Below are positions 35,714-47,299 of a stretch of DNA of 64,000 nucleotides, piece after piece (the first letter of the stretch is position 1; each line of letters opens with the position of its first letter). This DNA is from Macrostomum hystrix. Its lineage: Eukaryota > Platyhelminthes > Macrostomidae. The stretch covers positions 2,186,501 to 2,250,500 of the forward strand of contig CATNEN010000010.1 in assembly GCA_950097015.1 (NCBI GenBank), written 5' to 3'. The translations under genes were made by a program, and so were the position numbers. A model generated the notes under the pieces. It saw nothing but the letters and a program-made list of their open reading frames with translations. It was not told the origin of the DNA and did no database searches.

Positions 35714-37690
35714 TAGTATAGTATCATAGCTTCAGCTTTTACTGATGTATTTAGAGAAATTGTGGTAAAAAGTACAATTGTCTTAGTTATTGTTTAAAAT
35801 TTGCTGCAATTTCAGACTGATTCTGCTGAATAATTAAATTAATGTATCCTTTAAAATGGTGCTTAACTTCATATATATATAAGATTTGCAATTTATGCGT
35901 TTCAAATGCACTTTAGGTCTTCTATTTATTGTATGACATATTCACCATATTTATTTCTCATTTGTAGTTGTATTTTAACTTCTAGTGAATAGGCCTACCT
36001 AATTGCCAATTCGCATTAATGAATTACGTGTAATACAATATAATAACTATACGAGTATATTGATTATTGACCAATACATATTTGAAAGATAAACTAATTA
36101 ATACACATTCTCACTTTGCTTTTCAAATTTTTGCTATATAACTTTCATCAAATCACACTATCACACCTGTCTAAAACAAAAAATCTTGGCCGATTAGTCA
36201 GTGCATTCTTTGGTTGGTGAAATGGAGGGTGATAAACCCGCAAAAAATAGGGATGTTTCTTTGGGTGATTCCAGTTGGAATCTGTGGTGTTTCCAGAAAA
36301 AGAAACAGCCAAACAGTGGAAACATACCAATCAGATAATTCCATGCTTAGAATCTACCCAACTGGGCATTTTCTCGGTGCTTCTTGGTGGCAAAATGGAA
36401 TCACCAAAGAATCCTCCAGTTTGGAAGATTCCATGCTCAGAAACTGCCGAGGAATCGCCCGTAAATAATTACCTGGTTGTCCAATAGGCCACTGGTTTGG
36501 GTGATTCTTTGGCAGTTTCCGCACAATTTACAGTTACATTGGCTGCTTCCTGGGTGGTTTCTTTAACTCTTGCAAGATAGGGGGGATTTTGGTAGATTTC
36601 ACTCTTATTTTGAACAAAAAACCTGCCAAAGAAGCAGCCGAATTTTTTCAGGGTAACCAGTGATATATAAACCAGTTGACATTTAATTTTAAGCAAAACA
36701 AAGAAAACTGTAAAAATTGTTGTGTTACTTTTAAAATAAATTAGCACTGGTTCAACCAATTAACTAGTAGGCCCTAGCAATTACAAAAATTTAAAATTGA
36801 CTGTCACCAAATTTTTTCCAATTTTTTGTTCAAAGTTGACATAAGTGCATTGATGCTTATCTCATTATATTGGCATTATAATGACATAGTTCCAAAGCCC
36901 TATGATCATAGCATCATAGATCATAGTACATAGTCTTTTTCCTTGAATTTATATTTTGTTTACAATTAAATCTGTCATCAGAGTATCTTTCTACCTCTAA
37001 ATATTTAGTTAAAAATAGCTAAAAAATACAAAATAACTAACTATATCAGAACAAATCTAAAAATGTGTGGATTCCATTGTCTTCTTAAGTGACAAGTGCA
37101 CTAGCTTTTATCCTTGGCACACAAAGAAATCCATTGACCTGCATGATTTCATTGTGCTCAGTAAAGGCTATCTGCACAGACCCCCATTTGCTCCAACAGG
37201 GAAATAAAAAGTTTAAATAAAACTGATAACCTAGAAATCATGCTTTCGTTGTCATAGCCAATCAATTAGAATAAGACAATATAATGTTAGTCTACTACTG
37301 ATTTACAATTTTTCAAGTATTCAGGTAATTTTTACATTTTGTCAGAATTTTCTATTTCTGAAAAAGCACATATTTTTTCTTTTAGCTTAACTTATAATTT
37401 TTTCTTTGTAAAAAAGGCTTTTAGTAAACTAATTAATAAGTAAATAATTATTAAGTAATTAATTAATAAAACGAATTAATTAATTAGTAAATAAAATTAT
37501 AAATTATGCCAATTTTGCTTCCCTGTATCTTTCAAAATTAAATTCTCATTTTCAGCAGCCAGCAAGAGTGCCTGACAGAAGTGGACAGGTCAGCTGGATT
37601 TGCTGTATCCCATCAACCACATCCTGTTAGCTGTGCTATCAGCTAAGTTTTAAAACTCTGTTCACATAAGACTATGCTAGCCTGTTTTCT
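35714..37690. other. AT-rich intergenic region
   Basis: Very AT-rich, with homopolymer runs and ATTAATTAAT-type low-complexity stretches near 37440-37490. A few scattered copies of a TTTGGGTGATTC motif, in both orientations, occur at 36255-36520. I see no coding exon. Confidence 0.5.
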
Positions 37691-40600
37691 ATGGCCTCAG
37701 CACTGTACTGCAGTCTGAAGCAACGGGCTGGCAGCCTTCTGCGCCGTGGGCCTGTTGAATACTCGCTGCAGAAGCAGATGCAGTCACCCTATATTGAGGG
37801 TGAAATAGTCTACTCCAAGAACAATGTTTGCGTCCACTCTGAAGGCCAGGTTGCCATGGAGACTGTGCACCATCCCGGCTACCTGTGCGTCGAGTGTTCA
37901 CGCGGCGACTTCTTGCTAAAATGGACTCCAAATAGGCGACTCAAGAAGCAGGTCTCGGGCGGCGCGGATCCTGCAGTCGAAGACGATGCACCCGCCGTCC
38001 AGTCGCCGACGTTATCCACCGCTTCATCTTCATCGTCGGATGGTGAGTAACCGTCGGACGGTGCGCTGCAGACTAAATTTCGACTAATAAGATTTCAATA
38101 AAATAATTCTAGGCGCCTCCTGGGCAACGGCCAGCAGCGGCGGGACGGAGCAGCGACCCTCCATGTTTCACTGCAACCTCATGTCAGTCAGGCGCATCCT
38201 TTTATCTGCTGAGGTCGGCAGCTCCAATGCCTGCGATGACAGCCTGACTGTCGAGGACGCCGGGCACGCCGTCATTCAGAGCGGCGAGTGGCAGCTCAAG
38301 TTGCTTCACTTTCACCGGGGCAGCCTGCGCCGCTTCGCCCAGCTGCTCGATTCGCGGCCTGATGCCTTCCGGCAGAGTCGCCGTCGACCTTGCTACGTCG
38401 TTTATTCGACTGCGCCATCGTCCACATCGCCGCAGCCACCTTCATCATCGGCTGCCATCGACACTTTCGACATGGTGGACTTCGCCCCGGCGCTGGCTGG
38501 CGCAGAAGCCGAAGCCGAGGCAGGCGGGCCGTTGCTGACGCTGGCGTCCTTTCAGCGCAACTTTGCAGACGCTGACGGCTGCGTCGAGGATGTCGCCGGC
38601 TTTCGTCGAGCAGTGTTCCTTGGCGGCATGGAGCCGGCAGCGCGGCCGCAACTGTGGCCGCTGCTGATTGGCCTGTACCCGGCCGGTGCCTCGGACTCGA
38701 ATCGGCGCATCCTCCGCGGTCAGCTGGACACCAGCCTGGCTGAGATTCGAGCCCGGCGTCTAGGCCTGGCCGGCGATCTTCTGGACGACTTTTCCAGCCG
38801 GATCGTGGCCGCTGTTGATCGCGATGTTAGTCGGGCGGACCGGGACCAGGCTTTTTACTCTGACGAGGGTGGCGGCGCCGGCCGACTTCGAGAGCTGCTG
38901 CTGGACTTCGCTTTTGATAATCCCGATCTGGGGTATGTGCAGGTAAGGCTGTCTGATACGCGACGAATGCCATTGCCGTATGGCTATCCCAATGCCAGAG
39001 CCTGAATATCCAATCCCTAATCCTAGATTTTCAATGCCAGAGCCTGAATATCCAATCCCTAATCCTAGATTTTCAATGCCAGAGCCTGAATATCCAATCC
39101 CTAATCCTAGATTGTCAATGCCAGAGCCTGAATATCCAATCCCTAATCCTAGATTGTCAATTCCAGAGTCTAAATATCCAATCCCAGATCCCGAATTTAC
39201 AGTTGATACCAAAAAATTCCCAAATTTTGGAAAATCCTTATGTTCCTGAGTAACTGGGAGATTTCACAAAATCCTCAAATCGTAGATATCGAATCTTGCA
39301 TTGTTTATTCAAAGCAAAGCTGATTAAAGTGTATCGATGCTCGCTCGCCAGGCGATGACAGAGCTCCTCAGCCCGCTGCTCATGGTTCTGGACTCGGACG
39401 CGGAGGCCTACTGGTGCTTTGAGCGGCTGGTTCGGGCCGGACACTTCTTTTCAGCACCTACGGACGCTGGCATGGACGGGCAGCTCTGCCAGCTCAGGCA
39501 TTTGCTGCGTCTGATGCGGCCCGCCTATTATGAGTACTGCAGGTGAGGGCTTCGGTATTTAAAATATGCCCCTTTAGTTGGGAAGATATGGATCTCAGAA
39601 AGAATATGATTCACTGGTTGATCCTAATGATCCAATTTTTTACTAAAAAAAGCTGATATTTTTTAAGAAGTCTGATTTACCAATCAGGCTGATCCGTTTA
39701 AGGCTGTTTCGTAGTGTGCTAAAGGTATGGGATTCTCTGATTGGTCCGCGAGGTGATGTGACTACATATATGAGATTCTCTGATTGGTCCGCGAGGTGAT
39801 GTGACTACATATATGAGATTCTCTGATTGGTCCGTAAGGTGATGTGACTACATATATGAGATTCTCTGATTGGTCCGTAAGGTGATGTGACTACATATAT
39901 GAGATTCTCTGATTGGTCCGCGAGGTGATGTGACTACATATATGAGATTCTCTAATTGGTCCGTAAGGTGATGTGACTACATATATGAGATTCTCTGATT
40001 GGTCCGCGATTGACAAGACATACCCGTTGGAAAAGTTATGCACCAGCTTAGGCATAAAAAGTGCCTTTAAGAACAAAATATGCACTTTAGCGGCCTATTT
40101 CGTGCGTGTTTTGGAAATGCACCTGAGTGCACCTTTTGTGCCAAAATTTTACCAATATTCTTGATATTGCGCAAACTTTTTTCCAGACACATTTCTCAAT
40201 GACTAAAAGTATGTATTCTCTGATTAGTCCGTAGGCTACCTGAAGGTTAGGGATTCTCTGATTGGTCTGTGAGGTGAGGTGACTAAATGTATGGTATTCT
40301 CTGATTGGTCTGTGAGGTGAGGTGACTAAATCTATGGTATTCTCTGATTGGTCTGTGAGGTGAGGTGACTAAATGTATGGTATTCTCTGATTGGTCTGTG
40401 AGGTGAGGTGACTAAATCTATGGTATTCTCTGATTGGTCTGTGAGGTTAGGTGACTAAATGTATGGTATTCTCTGATTGGTCCGTTAGCTACATGAAGGT
40501 TTGGGATTCTCTGATTAGTCCGCGGGTTTGGCATTTCAATAAGGATCACAGATTGTCGTAGCGTTGTAATAAATAATTTTTTGTTTGATTCTTTCTTAGG

Positions 40601-41020
40601 AGCATAGGCGATCCTGACCTGCTCTACTGTCACCGCTGGATGATCCTGTGTTTCAAGCGGGAATTCCCACTGGATGAGACCCTGCGACTGTGGGAGGCCT
40701 GTTGGGCCCACTGCGCCACCGACTATTTCCACCTGTTCCTCTGCCTGGCCGTCATCGACGCCTACGGCGACTTCTGCGCTGAGAAACGGCTGCCGGCCGA
40801 CGAGGCGCTGATGTACTTCTCCCAGCTGGCCGGCCGCATGGAGGCCGCGCCTCTGCTCAGTCGCGCCCGTCGCCTCCTGGCCAGATTTCGCTCGCTGTCA
40901 TCGCTGCCCTGCGCCTTGGCCAACCTGTGCCATCGCTGCGGCCCCGGCATGTGGGACTCCGGCCACCTGCCTGTGGTTCGCTGTCCCGATGGCCCTCACA
41001 ACTGCAACTACCTGCGCTGA
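37691..41020 (+). CDS. TBC1D16: TBC1 domain family member 16 (Rab GTPase-activating protein)
   Basis: It stimulates GTP hydrolysis by Rab GTPases in endosomal trafficking (vertebrate TBC1D16 acts on Rab4A/Rab5). Inferred exons are 37691-38042, 38113-38942, 39352-39542 and 40600-41020, with consistent phases and about 597 residues (human about 767). The N-terminus has GEIVYSKNNVCVH and HHPGYLCVE, diagnostic for TBC1D16. The TBC domain runs from about residue 280 (FLGGMEPAARPQLWPLLIG) through the arginine-finger motif DRDVSRADR (about 351-359) and the glutamine finger YVQ at the exon 2 end. It continues with HRWMILCFKREFP, LWEACWAH and TDYFHLF. The C-terminus CGPGMWDSGHLPVV is also family-specific. 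Compared with vertebrates the linker between the N-terminal region and the TBC domain is shorter, and YSQG is YVQA. Introns 2 and 3 hold minisatellites. Confidence 0.95.
38992..39192 (+). repeat. 42-bp minisatellite in TBC1D16 intron 2
   Basis: About 4.7 copies of a 42-bp unit starting ATGCCAGAGCCTGAATATCC lie about 50 nt after the donor at 38943. The length divides by three, so it produces a spurious 14-residue periodic open frame. Confidence 0.95.
39728..40012 (+). repeat. 43-bp minisatellite, block 1, TBC1D16 intron 3
   Basis: About six and a half copies of a 43-bp unit with core CTCTGATTGGTCCGCGAGGT followed by GATGTGACTACATATATGAG. CGCG/CGTA variants alternate. Confidence 0.95.
40208..40526 (+). 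repeat. 43-bp minisatellite, block 2, TBC1D16 intron 3
   Basis: A diverged sister of block 1 with the same 43-bp period (core CTCTGATTGGTCTGTGAGGT, then GAGGTGACTAAATGTATGGT). It is separated from block 1 by about 195 bp of unrelated unique sequence. Confidence 0.95.
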
Positions 41021-41030
41021 CTGTCATCAT

Positions 41031-41668
41031 CGACACTACTGAAATCGATACTGTTCAATGGGATTGTCACACTGCAGAGTGATACTGTTCAATGGGATTG
41101 TCACACTGCAGAGTGAACTAAGTGATACAATGGGATTGTCACACTGCAGAGTGATACTGTCAATGGATTGTCAACATACATGTCACACTGCAGAGTGATC
41201 CATGGTTGTCAACTGCAGAGTGATACTGTCAATGGGATTGTCACACTGCAGAGTGATACTGTCATGGATTGTCACACCTGCAGAGAAACTGTCCACACCG
41301 CAGAGTGATACTATTCAATGGGAATTGTCACAGAGTGATACTGCTCAATGGGATTGTCACACTGCAGAGTGACACTGTACAATGGGATTGTCACACTGCA
41401 GAGTGACACTGTTCAATGGGATTGTCACACTGCAGAGTGATACTATTCAATGGGATTGTCACACTGCAGAGTGACACTGCTCAATGGGATTGTCACACTG
41501 CAGAGTGACACTGCTCAATGGGATTGTCACACTGCAGAGTGATACTGTTCAATGGGATTGTCACACTGCAGAGTGATACTATTCAATGGGATTGTCACAC
41601 TGCAGAGTGATACTGTTCAATGGGATTGTCACACTGCAGAGTGACACTATTCAATGGGATTGTCACAC
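41031..41668 (+). repeat. 34-bp minisatellite just after the TBC1D16 stop
   Basis: About 18 copies of a 34-bp unit (core CAATGGGATTGTCACACTGC, then AGAGTGATACTGTT) begin some 10-20 bp after the TGA, so they probably lie in the 3' UTR. Units near 41150-41320 are truncated or indel-ridden. Confidence 0.95.
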
Positions 41669-42362
41669 ATCAGATGAACTCTGGGGTATTTCGTAGCTTA
41701 AACTGATTTCTTTGTCTTGATTTCTTATTCTTTGTGTTTGTCTTGTTCTCAATCTTTCCCAACTTAAATGTTGTAGCGGTGTCAGATCAAAAACTTTCAG
41801 TTACTCAAAGATTTTTTATTCAAATTCGTTGTTTTACATTCCCACCGACGTTGTTTTTTCTCTTGCTCTTTCTGTTGTCCGAAAATCACCCGATTTGATG
41901 TTGAAGCATTTTTGTTATTTTCGGCGTGTTGATTGTTTTTTATTTGTTTAATCTTTTTTTTAGGCCAGTTAATATTTGAATCGATTTTGAGTAGAGTTTA
42001 TTCATTATTGACACTCAAAGTTTAAGCAGTTTTTGATGTTTTCCTTGTATTTTTGTTTGTCTCATTCCCAAGATTGTAGAAAATAGCATTCAATAACTCT
42101 ACTCTCTATAATTGCTGTTTTTGTGTTTTTTTCATTTTTTTTGTCTGCTTTTGCAGCAAATTATTATTTCCCGTAATGGATCTTCGCTTCCCATGATTAG
42201 TGTATCGTGATAGACAAATATATTATTGTTTGTGCTTCGTGTGTTGTATGTGCGAAGTTGTATAATTGCAATAGCTGTCACTTTACTGGCTAAATATATT
42301 GAATTATTGTCGTTGATGCCGAATTCGTAAAATTTAGTACTCAATCATTTTCCTGCCTATCG
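41669..42362. other. AT/T-rich 3' flank of TBC1D16
   Basis: T-rich unique sequence without coding potential, probably 3' UTR and intergenic spacer. Confidence 0.45.
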
Positions 42363-42727
42363 CCTATCAGAAAGCTAACCCCTAACCCAGCCAATCAGAA
42401 AGCTAACCCCTAACCCAGCCAATCAGACAGCTAACCCCTAACCCAGCCAATCAGAAGGCTAACCCCTAACCCAGCCAATCAGAAAGCTAATCCCTAACCC
42501 AGCCAATCAGAAAGCTAACCCCTAACCCAGCCAATCAGAAAGCTAACCCCTAACCCAGCCAATCAGACAGCTAACCCCTAACCCAGCCAATCAGAAGGCT
42601 AACCCCTAACCCAGCCAATCAGAAAGCTAACCCCTAACCCAGCCAATCAGAAAGCTAACCCTTAACCCAGCCAATCAGAAGGCTAATCCCTAACCCAGCC
42701 AATCAGAAAGCTAACCCAGCCAATCAG
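42363..42727 (+). repeat. 28-bp minisatellite upstream of CEP95-like
   Basis: About 13 copies of a 28-bp unit (AAAGCTAACCCCTAACCCAG, then CCAATCAG). Each unit contains telomere-like CTAACCCCTAACCC and a CCAAT-box-like CCAATCAG. The array ends about 130 bp before the CEP95-like ATG. Confidence 0.95.
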
Positions 42728-42856
42728 ATAGATTGTAAATTTTCTTGCCAGTCAGAAGGCTTAGAAGTTACGTAGCTTATTAAACAGCTTTGAATTTCTC
42801 CAGCCAATCAGACCACTTTCTATCCCTTTTCCCTATCCTCCAGCTCCTTCACTGGC

Positions 42857-45197
42857 ATGGAGGAGTGGCAGCACCAGGAGCAGCATTATGTGATTATGGC
42901 CAATGACCTTCTGGCGAATCTTGACCTGCCCGGCCGAATCGACTGTCTGGACGACGTTGGGCCAGAGCTTCTGGTTGAGCTGTTCGAGGCTGTCTGTTGC
43001 GACTGCTCGGTGGGCCTAATTCGGCCAGCTGTCACTGAGGTGAGATGTTTTATTGTTTTGTTAGATTGCTACAGTTTTGCAACAGTAATTCTGTACTATT
43101 AGCTTCACTCCTCATGTCTATGGGAGTTGCCAATGTTGTAATTTTTTATGTACATTCTTTTATTGCTGTTTGTAAATGATTCAAATTTTAGTACCTGTGG
43201 TGGACAATTATTGAATTATTAGGCTCACTCCATCAATCATTACATTTTTAGCTACACTCTAAATTCCATGGGGTTGTCTTGAATTCTATTTTTAGCTAAA
43301 ATCTATTTCATGGGGTTGCCAATAGTTCTTTTTTTAGCTACACTCTATTCCATGGGGTTGCCAGTCGTTCTATTTTTAGCGACACTATTTCGTGGGATTG
43401 CCAATAGTTCTATATTTAGCTACACTCTATTCCATGGGTTTGCCAATAGTTCTATATTTAGCTACACTCTATTCCATGGGGTTGCCAATAGTTCTATATT
43501 TAGCTACACTCTATTCCATGGGGCAACCCATAGTTATATTTCTCGCATTCAATTCTACTTTAAGCTTATTGCGCGTTTATTCCCCGCCTAATCATAGGCC
43601 GACTTGAAGCACAACCTGGCTAGCATAATCGACTGCCTGGCCAACGATATTCTTCACGTGTCTCTGTCGCACATTCGGCCGGCAGACATCATAGCCGGCA
43701 ATTGCGAGGCTATCCGCAACCTGCTGGAGATTTTTCACGGCCTAATGGAATTTCTGCTGGGCAGATCCGAAAGTAACAAAGCCGACGACAGACCTGCTGG
43801 TAGCCTGCTTTTAGAGGTAGTTCACATTAGCAGATTTTTTGGCTTATTTCTATGTTGCCTTTTTAAGGAGTACATGTTGCGTAATCACTGGAACAATTCA
43901 TTGCCTAGGCTAATCCAGAGCAGACACAGCAGCAGCAGCCTACAGGCCAGCGGAAGGACAGCCGCAAGCTGCACAAGCGGCTGCGCCACCAGCGGCTGCA
44001 CCACCTGTACCACCACTTCAGTCCGTCTCTGGCACAGAATCTCAGCAAGCCGGCCAGCAAACGGGACGCTGCAACCAGCCCGGCTGCGGCTTCTTTGCTG
44101 AAGGAGAACAAGCAGCAGCAACAGCACTGCCATCGCCAACTGGCGAACCAGCTGGAGCGCATTGCTGGCCAGGCAGCCGAGATTAACGAGATGGCCAGGC
44201 GGCTGGCCGATCTGAGACCTTCGCCGAAGTCCAGCCCTCGTCCCGCTGACTGTCCTGCTCAGCGCGAGCAGCGGGCTCTGCAGCTGCTGCAGACTCCGCT
44301 GCCGGCTGCTGCTGATTCTGCGGCTAACGGAGACACAAGCGATGAAGGCATTGTGCAGGTGGGTTTGATTTAATTTGAATGACAGGTGGGATTAATAAGT
44401 TGGGGAAAGGTAGGTAGGATAAATGAGTAGGGAATAAAAAAATGTAAGATAAACTAGTCGGGAAATACATGTAAGATAAATTAGTGGTTATATACAGTTG
44501 GGATAAATTAGTGGGATATACAGTTGGGATAAATTAGTGGGGATATACAGTTGGGATAAATTAGTGGGGATATACAGGTGGGATAAATTAGTGGGGATAT
44601 ACAGTTGGGATAAATGAGTAGGATAATTAAGTAGAGACACGCAGGTTAGTTAAGGCTCATAAAAAATCCATTCTTGATTTCTTAATTCAGGACCGGTCTC
44701 CGTGTGAAACTGCTCAAAACAGTCGGCAGAAGGAGTCGCAGCAGCAGCAGCATCGGGACCCTCAGCAGCAGCAGCAGCAGCGGCGACTTCGCATTGACCA
44801 GGTCGCCTGGCTGCCGCAGCCAACGCCGGCTGGCAACGGAGCTGCTCAAGCGGCTGCTGCGGGCTCCAAGAGGCTTGAGCCTCGCGTTCGCGTCCAGCCC
44901 CCGGTGCAGCCGCCGCCCCAGCGCAGGCGCCGATCTGCCGCCGCCGAAGCCAGCGCCGTCGATGATGCAGCCGCGGTGAAGGGTCGCCTGGCGCTCCTAG
45001 CCGAGCTGCTGGCCAGCGAGCGGCGCCAACTGCGACGTCGCGAGGCAGCCCACGAGCGCCTGCTTCGCAGCCTGGCTGGCGACCTGCGTCGCGGACGACG
45101 TCGAGACGATTTCGACTACTTGTTGGCGGAGGACGAGGACTCGATCATTAGCCTGCTCTGCGGCGGCGGCCCGATAGGAAATGCTGTTCATTTTTGA
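42857..45197 (+). CDS. CEP95: CEP95-like centrosomal protein
   Basis: CEP95 (CCDC45) is a centrosome and spindle-pole protein with an N-terminal calponin-homology-like domain and C-terminal coiled coil. Inferred exons are 42857-43039, 43598-43816, 43921-44358 and 44691-45197, phase 0 throughout, about 448 residues (human 821, so much shorter). The recognisable part is the N-terminus: VIMANDLLANLDL, then SIIDCLANDILHVSLSHI and NCEAIRNLLEIFHGLMEFLL, matching the family's CH-like domain. The rest is Gln- and Arg-rich with CAG runs, plus a short C-terminal helix ALLAELLASERRQLRRREAA. The ATG lies 13 nt after a polypyrimidine-AG (ctatcctccag), an acceptor-like site. Exon 3 could start at another AG; I chose 43921 to keep phase. 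More exons could be missed, given the short length. Confidence 0.72.
43266..43530 (+). repeat. 42-bp minisatellite in CEP95-like intron 1
   Basis: About six copies of a 42-bp unit (GGGGTTGCCAATAGTTCTAT, then ATTTAGCTACACTCTATTCCAT without the break). More degenerate copies reach back to about 43115, near the donor at 43040. Confidence 0.92.
44452..44625 (+). repeat. 28-bp minisatellite in CEP95-like intron 3
   Basis: About six copies of GATAAATTAGTGGGGATATA followed by CAGTTGGG, 28 bp. Degenerate copies extend upstream towards the donor at 44359. Confidence 0.92.
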
Positions 45198-46018
45198 CAA
45201 GTTGAATGTTGAAATCGCTCTGCGCTACTTATGAGTAGTACAGTTTGAGGGAACATTTCTGCTCTCCTTCATGAGGTAAAAATTGACAAGTCTCGCTTAA
45301 GCTTCGATGTTGTGTCATTGTGCATTGAGAACTGCTTTGAGTCAGTTGTTTTGTTAATCTGCCATTTCTATTTTTCTAAGCCGCAGCTCAATTACCAGTA
45401 ACTTTTGTGTACATAATATATCACTTTTCCGATCTGATATACCTATCTATACATTTCTATTTTTGTCCCTGGTCTTAACAACCCAACTCTTGGATTGAAA
45501 TGATGTGGCAATTTTTCCGGCATTTCGTATTCTCTGTTTACGGCCCGCGGGTCGATTTCAAGACCCAGTTTACACTTTTTGGCATTTTCTGCACTTCTGT
45601 CTGGTACATGCAGCTACCGTATTTAATGCATTATAACTCCCCGCATTACCCGACTGAATCTGTTTCTATTTTCTAAAAAAAATGATTATAAAAATTGCAT
45701 TTTCTCATTCAATACGCAAATCGCACTTATTTTCCTAACGGTGTACTTGACTGTCGTTTGCAGTTTTTTTCCAAACACATTTATTCTCTCCGCTTGCGCT
45801 TCGATTAATTTGGCATCGACATAAACTAATTTACCCTAAAAACCAGCTTCTTCGACTGTTTTATGACTTTTTTAATTAACTGCGCTTGTGATTCGCTGGA
45901 ATTGAGGGCAGTTACGGATAATGTAGACACGATGGTTCACTAGCAATGAGGAGAAATCATATGAAAGAGGAAATTAGACAGGTAATGGTAGTAGACGCAG
46001 GGTAATTGATGGGTAAGG
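45198..46018. other. Intergenic spacer after CEP95-like
   Basis: T-rich unique sequence, probably 3' UTR plus spacer. No coding exon seen. Confidence 0.45.
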
Positions 46019-47205
46019 TAGTAGACAGGCAGTGTGATAGACAGGCAGTGTAGTAGACAGGCAGTGTAGTAGACAGGCAGTGTAGTAGACAGGCAGTGTA
46101 GTAGACAGGCAGTGTAGTAGACAGGTAGTGTAGTAGACAGGTGGGGAGGATACAGTTGGCTAGTAGGCAGGGGTGTAGTATACAGTTGGCTAGTAGGCAG
46201 GTGTGTAGTATACAGTTGGCTAGTAGGCAGGTGTGTAGTATACAGTTGGGTTAGTAGACAGGTGTGTAGTATACAGTTGGGCTAGTAGGCAGGTGTGTAG
46301 TATACAGTTGGCTAGTAGGCAGGTGTGTAGTATACAGTTGGCTAGTAGGCAGGTGTGTAGTATACAGTTGGCTAGTAGGCAGGTGTGTAGTATACAGTTG
46401 GGCTAGTAGGCAGGTGTGTAGTATACAGTTGGGCTAGTAGGCAGGTGTGTAGTATACAGTTGGCTAGTAGGCAGGTGTGTAGTATACAGTTGGGTTAGTA
46501 GACAGGTGTGTAGTATACAGTTGGCTAGTAGGCAGGTGTGTAGTATACAGTTGGCTAGTAGGCAGGTGTGTAGTATACAGTTGGGCTAGTAGGCAGGTGT
46601 GTAGTATACAGTTGGGCTAGTAGGCAGGTGTGTAGTATACAGTTGGCTAGTAGGCAGGTGTGTAGTATACAGTTGGCTAGTAGGCAGGTGTGTAGTATAC
46701 AGTTGGCTAGTAGGCAGGTGTGTAGTATACAGTTGGGCTAGTAGGCAGGTGTGTAGTATACAGTTGGGCTAGTAGGGCAGGTGTGTAGTATACAGTTGGC
46801 TAGTAGGCAGGTGTGTAGTATACAGTTGGGGTTAGTAGACAGGTGTGTAGTATACAGTTGGCTAGTAGGCAGGTGTGTAGTATACAGTTGGCTAGTAGGC
46901 AGGTGTGTAGTATACAGTTGGGCTAGTAGGCAGGTGTGTAGTATACAGTTGGGCTAGTAGGCAGGTGTGTAGTATACAGTTGGCTAGTAGGCAGGTGTGT
47001 AGTATACAGTTGGTTAGTAGGCAGGTGTGTAGTATACAGTTGGGCTAGTAGGCAGGTGTGTAGTATACAGTTGGGCTAGAGGTGTGTAGTATACAGTTGG
47101 CTAGTAGGCAGGTGTGTAGTATACAGTTGGCTAGTAGGCAGGTGTGTAGTATACAGTTGGGCTAGTAGGCAGGTGTGTAGTATACAATTGGCTAGTAGGC
47201 AGTTG
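46019..47205 (+). repeat. 16-bp then 30-bp minisatellite upstream of CDC20
   Basis: 46019-46140 holds about seven copies of TAGTAGACAGGCAGTG (16 bp). It merges into about 34 copies of a 30-bp unit, CTAGTAGGCAGGTGTGTAGT followed by ATACAGTTGG (31 bp with an extra G). The 30-bp unit appears to embed the shorter one. The array stops about 95 bp before the chosen CDC20 ATG. Confidence 0.95.
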
Positions 47206-47299
47206 AGGTAACTAACCTGTTGGCCCAGATGAGTACAGTTAGATTCATCTCACAGTGGCAGACCCGACATGCTATCGCCGCGCGACTGAATTCCAGAAC

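Noticed and set aside
38980-39249. 89-codon frame with PEPEYPIPNPR repeats
   Set aside because: A 42-bp intronic minisatellite whose length divides by three; TBC1D16 coding ends at the donor before it.
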